Part shown: positions 60,364 to 64,000 of the stretch, in pieces
Numbering within the stretch: position 1 is the first letter of the stretch
Layout of the letters: the number at the start of each line of letters is the position of its first letter
Assembly: GCA_961205875.1 (NCBI GenBank)
Contig: OY540813.1
Location: forward strand, 32,273,001 to 32,337,000
Origin: Sialis fuliginosa
Lineage: Eukaryota; Arthropoda; Insecta; Megaloptera; Sialidae
Direction: 5' to 3'
Length of the DNA stretch: 64,000 nucleotides
Program-made: the position numbers and the translations under genes
The notes under the pieces: generated by a model
Told to the model about the DNA's origin: nothing
Databases searched by the model: none
Seen by the model: only the letters and a program-made list of their open reading frames with translations

Positions 60364-60588
60364 ATGAAAAGTACTTAAGTATATTTGTTTATATTTAAGT
60401 ACATTTTCAAGTACACAAGTACAATTACTTTCAAATAAACGCATTTAACTACAAGTACAAAGTACTTTAAAAAAAAGGTATTTTTATACTTATACTTTTG
60501 TTAGGTAAAGTACTTACGTACAAGTACAATTACTCAAAAAAAGTACTTAACTACTTGTACTCGAGTACTGTATAGCTCTGACTATAAA

Positions 60589-61139
60589 TATAAAAAAATA
60601 TAAATTGAGACGATTCTCGTGTACATATAATTTTTTAATTTATTAATTTGACATTCACAATACAAATTTTACAATAATTGTAATTCAATTATTGGTTTAA
60701 GTCTTGACAAAGTGAAGAACCATTTTATACAATAAATGCTATTAGTGCCTATTAGTAATTTAAATGATATCGAAAAGGTGGCAACACAATATTTTCTTAT
60801 TTTATTTTAGAGATGCTTTAGTTTGTTACTAAAATAATATTATAATTTTTATTTATTTTTGAAAAATACATACATACATATATCATACGATGTGTGCCAA
60901 TAATTTTCATTTGATTTCGACATTATTAAATACATATTCGCATTTTTTTCAAATTTTCCCACTATTACTTTCGGATACATAGGCAGGGGCAGAATATTTT
61001 AACGATTTATTTTATAATTTGTCAAACTAATACTACATTTGAAAGTTCTGATTTGATTACATTGCAACCGGTGCCGTCTCCAATATCGGCACTGGCTTTG
61101 CCGGTGTGTGTAAAATCGCCCTAATTATTCAGTATAGTT
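60589..61139. other. AT-rich stretch, nothing recognised
   Basis: No gene or closed element. A GC-richer patch at 61070-61110 (ACCGGTGCCGTCTCCAATAT) is isolated. Confidence 0.4.
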
Positions 61140-61995
61140 AAATGGCGCTGTTACGGACAGACATAAAGACATTCCATTTCTCTGTCTGTCCGTTAGTGTG
61201 CCTATAACTCGAGAACCACTTATCCGTTTTACGTGTTTTTTTTTTAATTCATAAATATGTTCTCTGGCCAGGTTATAGGATATATTTTATTACGTTAGGT
61301 AACATAAGGAATAAGCAGTGACAATAATAATAAATCAAGACGGAAAAAAATTTACCGCCAGCGCGCTCTTTTACAATACGCTGACTAAACCGTTAAATAT
61401 TGAACAAAATAATGTAGTAAATAATTGTGTAGAATCAAAAGATAAAGTCCACGATACCATATATTTAACTTTTATATCTAAGCCACAAAGAGAATTAAAA
61501 ATGTTTGGGTTCTGTGTGCGTGGATTTATGACCTGCAAAACATTAATCCTTATTGTAATAAATTATTTCATTGTCAAAAGTACTTAATTAATAATAATAA
61601 TTTGCCCTTTACAGCATCCAATTTGGTCGTATAGTTTAGGAAATAAGATTAAATATGTTATATACGATAAAATATTATTAATAACGCGCGAACTGAAGAA
61701 CAAGTGGCGCGTCGGAGCATCTCGGCCGCCATTCAGACTCCCTCGGTTTGGCCGTTGTCTTCTAATCGTTAACTGTTTATTTTGTTTTCAATAATTAGCT
61801 TTTTAATTTAAACAGAACAAAAATTATTTGTACTTTTTTTTCTGATTAGTTTTTGTTACGTAATTTAGGTGTTGATTAGTTATTATTATAATTACAACTA
61901 ATCGTGTTTGTAATTAATTATACAATATTTTTCAAAAATCCACAATGAAACAATAATTCCGTAGTCCACGCGAACGAAGCCGCGGACACAGCTAG
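61140..61995 (-). mobile_element. Retroposon/Helitron-like repeat, inverted copy with extra GC-rich segment
   Basis: Read on the minus strand it starts CTAGCTGTGTCCGCGGCTTC and ends near the CAGACAGAGAAATGG tract, matching 43456-44077 in order (GCGCTGGCGG, AAGTGGTTCTCGAGTTAT). It contains an additional GC-rich segment at 61685-61765 absent from the other copies. The plus-strand 89-codon frame at 61318-61587 is antisense repeat sequence, not a gene. Confidence 0.6.
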
Positions 61996-62779
61996 GTAAT
62001 GATAATAATAATTACAGTTATAAGATTATTATCAGACCGTGTCCCACTGTTCAATGTGTCAGACAATTATAGCCGTAATGATTATTGGCGTTAATTCTAT
62101 ACTGTCGTTTGTTGTTGTGATTGATTCTATTATCATAGATTATTTAAAAGCTCCGATTAATTAAATCGATTGGAATTTAATTAATTATAAAATCCTTTTG
62201 TGTACACAGCAAATTAGTATGTTTATCCAACACACTAATTCTGTATGTACATAACTGTATAAGCATAACTGTGTATATCAGTGTGCTAATTTCCTTTGAT
62301 GCAAATTATATTTTAAAAATTATGTATGTGTTACTGACTGAAATATTAATGAATACAATTTAAGTATAATTTCCTGATTTAAAAAATATTATTTTTCAAA
62401 TTATCGTTTTCATTTATTCAAAATCAAAGTTTTTATAATAATTATTGTACATATCTTATTAGTAGTCATATATTCATATTAATTATATGTATAGAGATTA
62501 ATAAATCATTTTTACATTTCTTCTCTCAATCTTAAATGCAATTACAAAATTCAAGAATACTTATTATATTATTTTTATATTATTAATATTATTAATATTC
62601 TGACGATGCAGATTTTTTATGAGGTAATAAAGAATATTTGTGCATATATCAAACATTGCGTAAATTGTTTAAACAATACATAAACAAGTTTCAAGAAAAG
62701 TATTTTTACATGTCACTGCATACATATAGAAATAAGTAAGCAATAACCGAAAAAATGTCTCGAAACAGTTTTTCTATAT
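61996..62779. other. AT-rich stretch, nothing recognised
   Basis: No gene or repeat structure seen beyond runs of AT. Confidence 0.4.
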
Positions 62780-62969
62780 CACAATATTTCCTATTAAAAA
62801 GTCGACGAGAGCATATGTCTAACTTTTTCAGTTTCGGCGTGAGAGACGCCCGAGTGCCCGCATCAAAATCGCGATTTTTATGCGGACACCTTGAAAAAAT
62901 AAATGGTGCCTGCCGTCCGACCGGTAATCTAGAATGTGCTCTTAGGTACAAAAAGGTTGGGGACCCCTG
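62780..62969 (-). mobile_element. hAT-like element end (CAGGGGTCCCCAACC)
   Basis: From the right edge, the minus strand reads CAGGGGTCCCCAACCTTTTT, a terminus seen in many animal hAT elements, followed by GC-richer text (GTCCGACCGG, GCGTGAGAGACGCCCGAG). The opposite end and the duplication were not found. The two overlapping open frames here are incidental. Confidence 0.55.
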
Positions 62970-63029
62970 AATTACATCAACATCACAGGTCTGTCATTAA
63001 TTTTTTATGATAGCTTTCATTTTGCTTCC

Positions 63030-63330
63030 TTGCAATATCGATTATACGAGAAGCTTTGTGATCGTTTAAAAATGAGACAAAAAATTGATTCTCCGATTTC
63101 AAAATTTTAAATTGATCTTTCCGTTTCATGTCAAGACAAACACTTTTCGTTCCGTGTCTGTCTATGTGTCTGCGTGTGTGTGTCTATTCCTTGAATCCTT
63201 GTCCACGCATAACTCGTATACCATTGAACCAATATTAATGAAACTTGATTGGATGGTTGGGTCTAGCTTGAGGACGATCCAATTCCAAAATTATCAAAAT
63301 CGTATATAAGAGGGAGGGGTGACATCCCAA
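63030..63330 (+). repeat. Dispersed repeat with GTGTCTGTCTATGTGTC tract, copy 2
   Basis: Matches 3710-3990 (GAAGCTTTGTGATCGTTT, AAAATTTTAAATTGATCTTT, TTCCGTGTCTGTCT). It then continues with CATAACTCGTATACCATTGA and AATATTAATGAAACTTGATT, typical of insect retroposon tails. Confidence 0.55.
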
Positions 63331-63884
63331 AATATATTTTTTTTAAATATCTCAAGAACGACACATTATAGAATCTTTGTTGTAGATCATTCAATTTCCT
63401 ATAATATGTATAGATCTACAACGATTGTTGTAAAATATTCCCCTACAAAGATTTATTTCAATCTGCTTTAAAAAATCGTCATTTGTTTTTTTAAATTTAT
63501 ATTTACTTTGACATATTAAACGTTATTTTGACGTTTTAAATGTCATTTTGACGTTTGCATAAATTTAGATTTAGATTGAAATTGTCAAAAAATTAAAAAT
63601 ATACGAAAAAATAATCAGGTGCATTAAGAAAAATTTTTATACCTACAAATTTAATGGTTAACCAATGCCAGGCAATTTATCTAAACACTTTATCGGTTTT
63701 TATTTAAACTGTTCAATAATTAACTACCGTTTGTGAATTTAGCACGAGGAAGCACTTTGCATTTACTTAGCAGATATTTTTTCATTCATTTTTGTATAGA
63801 AACATTAATTATATTAATTTACTAAATACAGTCTACAATATATTCATTCATCATACAACCTAAATTAATTCTAGGTGCTTATGA

Positions 63885-64000
63885 AACAGTGAGAGACTGA
63901 TCAAAATCGATTCAATAGTTTTCGTGTCAAATCGAAACAAACAAACAAACATACAAGCATTTTGAAAAGTACCAGATATTTATATTAGTATTGGTATCTT
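63885..64000 (+). repeat. Retroposon-like tail at window edge
   Basis: TCAAAATCGATTCAATAGTT, TTCGTGTCAAATCGAAACAA and an (ACAA)n run give the familiar order of insect non-LTR/SINE tails. It is cut by the window end. Confidence 0.4.

Larger units (their letters stand above)
59357..60580. mobile_element. 1.2-kb hAT-type element with AAGTACAAGTAC iterons
   Basis: Starts CAGAAATGTGCATAAGTA and ends GTACTGTATAGCTCTG, flanked by a perfect 8-bp duplication, ACTATAAA (59349-59356 and 60581-60588). Both subterminal regions are packed with GTACTTAAGTACAAGTACAA-like words (about 59385-59480 and 60370-60565). It contains a promoter-like cluster (59978-60008) and a nested foldback (60027-60363). No transposase frame. 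Confidence 0.92.
32819..64000 (-). other. Sequence upstream of the first recognised PC2 exon (intron and/or intergenic)
   Basis: About 31 kb containing no sequence I recognise as a PC2 exon. Because the exon at 32730-32818 begins in mid-codon, at least one coding exon must lie upstream, so most or all of this is probably intron. It is filled with foldback and hAT-type elements, listed separately. Confidence 0.6.

Noticed and set aside
61318..61587. 89-residue plus-strand frame as a gene
   Set aside because: It is antisense to a repeat family also present at 43456-44077 and 10968-12245.

Overview
The window is strongly AT-rich, intron-dominated nuclear DNA from an animal, almost certainly an insect. 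The only gene I can name is read on the minus strand. Three exons encode part of the peptidase S8 catalytic domain of prohormone convertase 2 (PC2; amontillado in Drosophila): 32730-32818 (active-site His block), 22666-22841, and 14157-14369 (oxyanion-hole block, with the Asp in VWASGDGG that marks PC2). All three have AG/GT borders, their reading phases join, and the encoded residues run straight through the domain. The propeptide and catalytic Asp exons upstream, and the catalytic Ser and P-domain exons downstream, are not recognisable here. The window therefore appears to lie wholly inside one very large gene, with internal introns of 9,888 and 8,296 bp, at least 14.1 kb of intron downstream and at least 31 kb upstream. 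I could not fix the insect order.

Nearly everything else is transposon-derived and non-coding. Several hAT-type elements are bounded by 8-bp target duplications: 7926-8576 (one mismatch in the duplication), 16751-17198, 24596-25506, 34957-35162, 41062-41406 and 59357-60580. Degraded insect retroposon or Helitron-like tails are scattered throughout.

The most striking feature is the number of foldback (long inverted-repeat) elements: 1061-1991, 12451-12859, 16119-16397, 17219-17552, 18269-21344, 28028-29711, 31600-32121, 35412-36427, 39192-40126, 44350-45132, 46446-46757, 53190-53587 and 60027-60363. The largest is a 5.7-kb nested palindrome at 53601-59344. It contains a second element with 519-bp inverted arms around a decayed reading frame, and a tandem array of about 177 bp present in roughly 6 copies in one arm and 2 in the other.

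By region: 1-14156 is downstream PC2 intron with repeats; 14157-32818 holds the three exons, with a 3.1-kb palindrome in one intron and a nested 1.7-kb foldback in the other; 32819-64000 is upstream intron (or possibly intergenic) sequence made of repeats. No bacterial-type feature, rRNA, convincing tRNA or CRISPR array is present. All coordinates, duplications and repeat relationships were read by eye; no alignment or database search was run.
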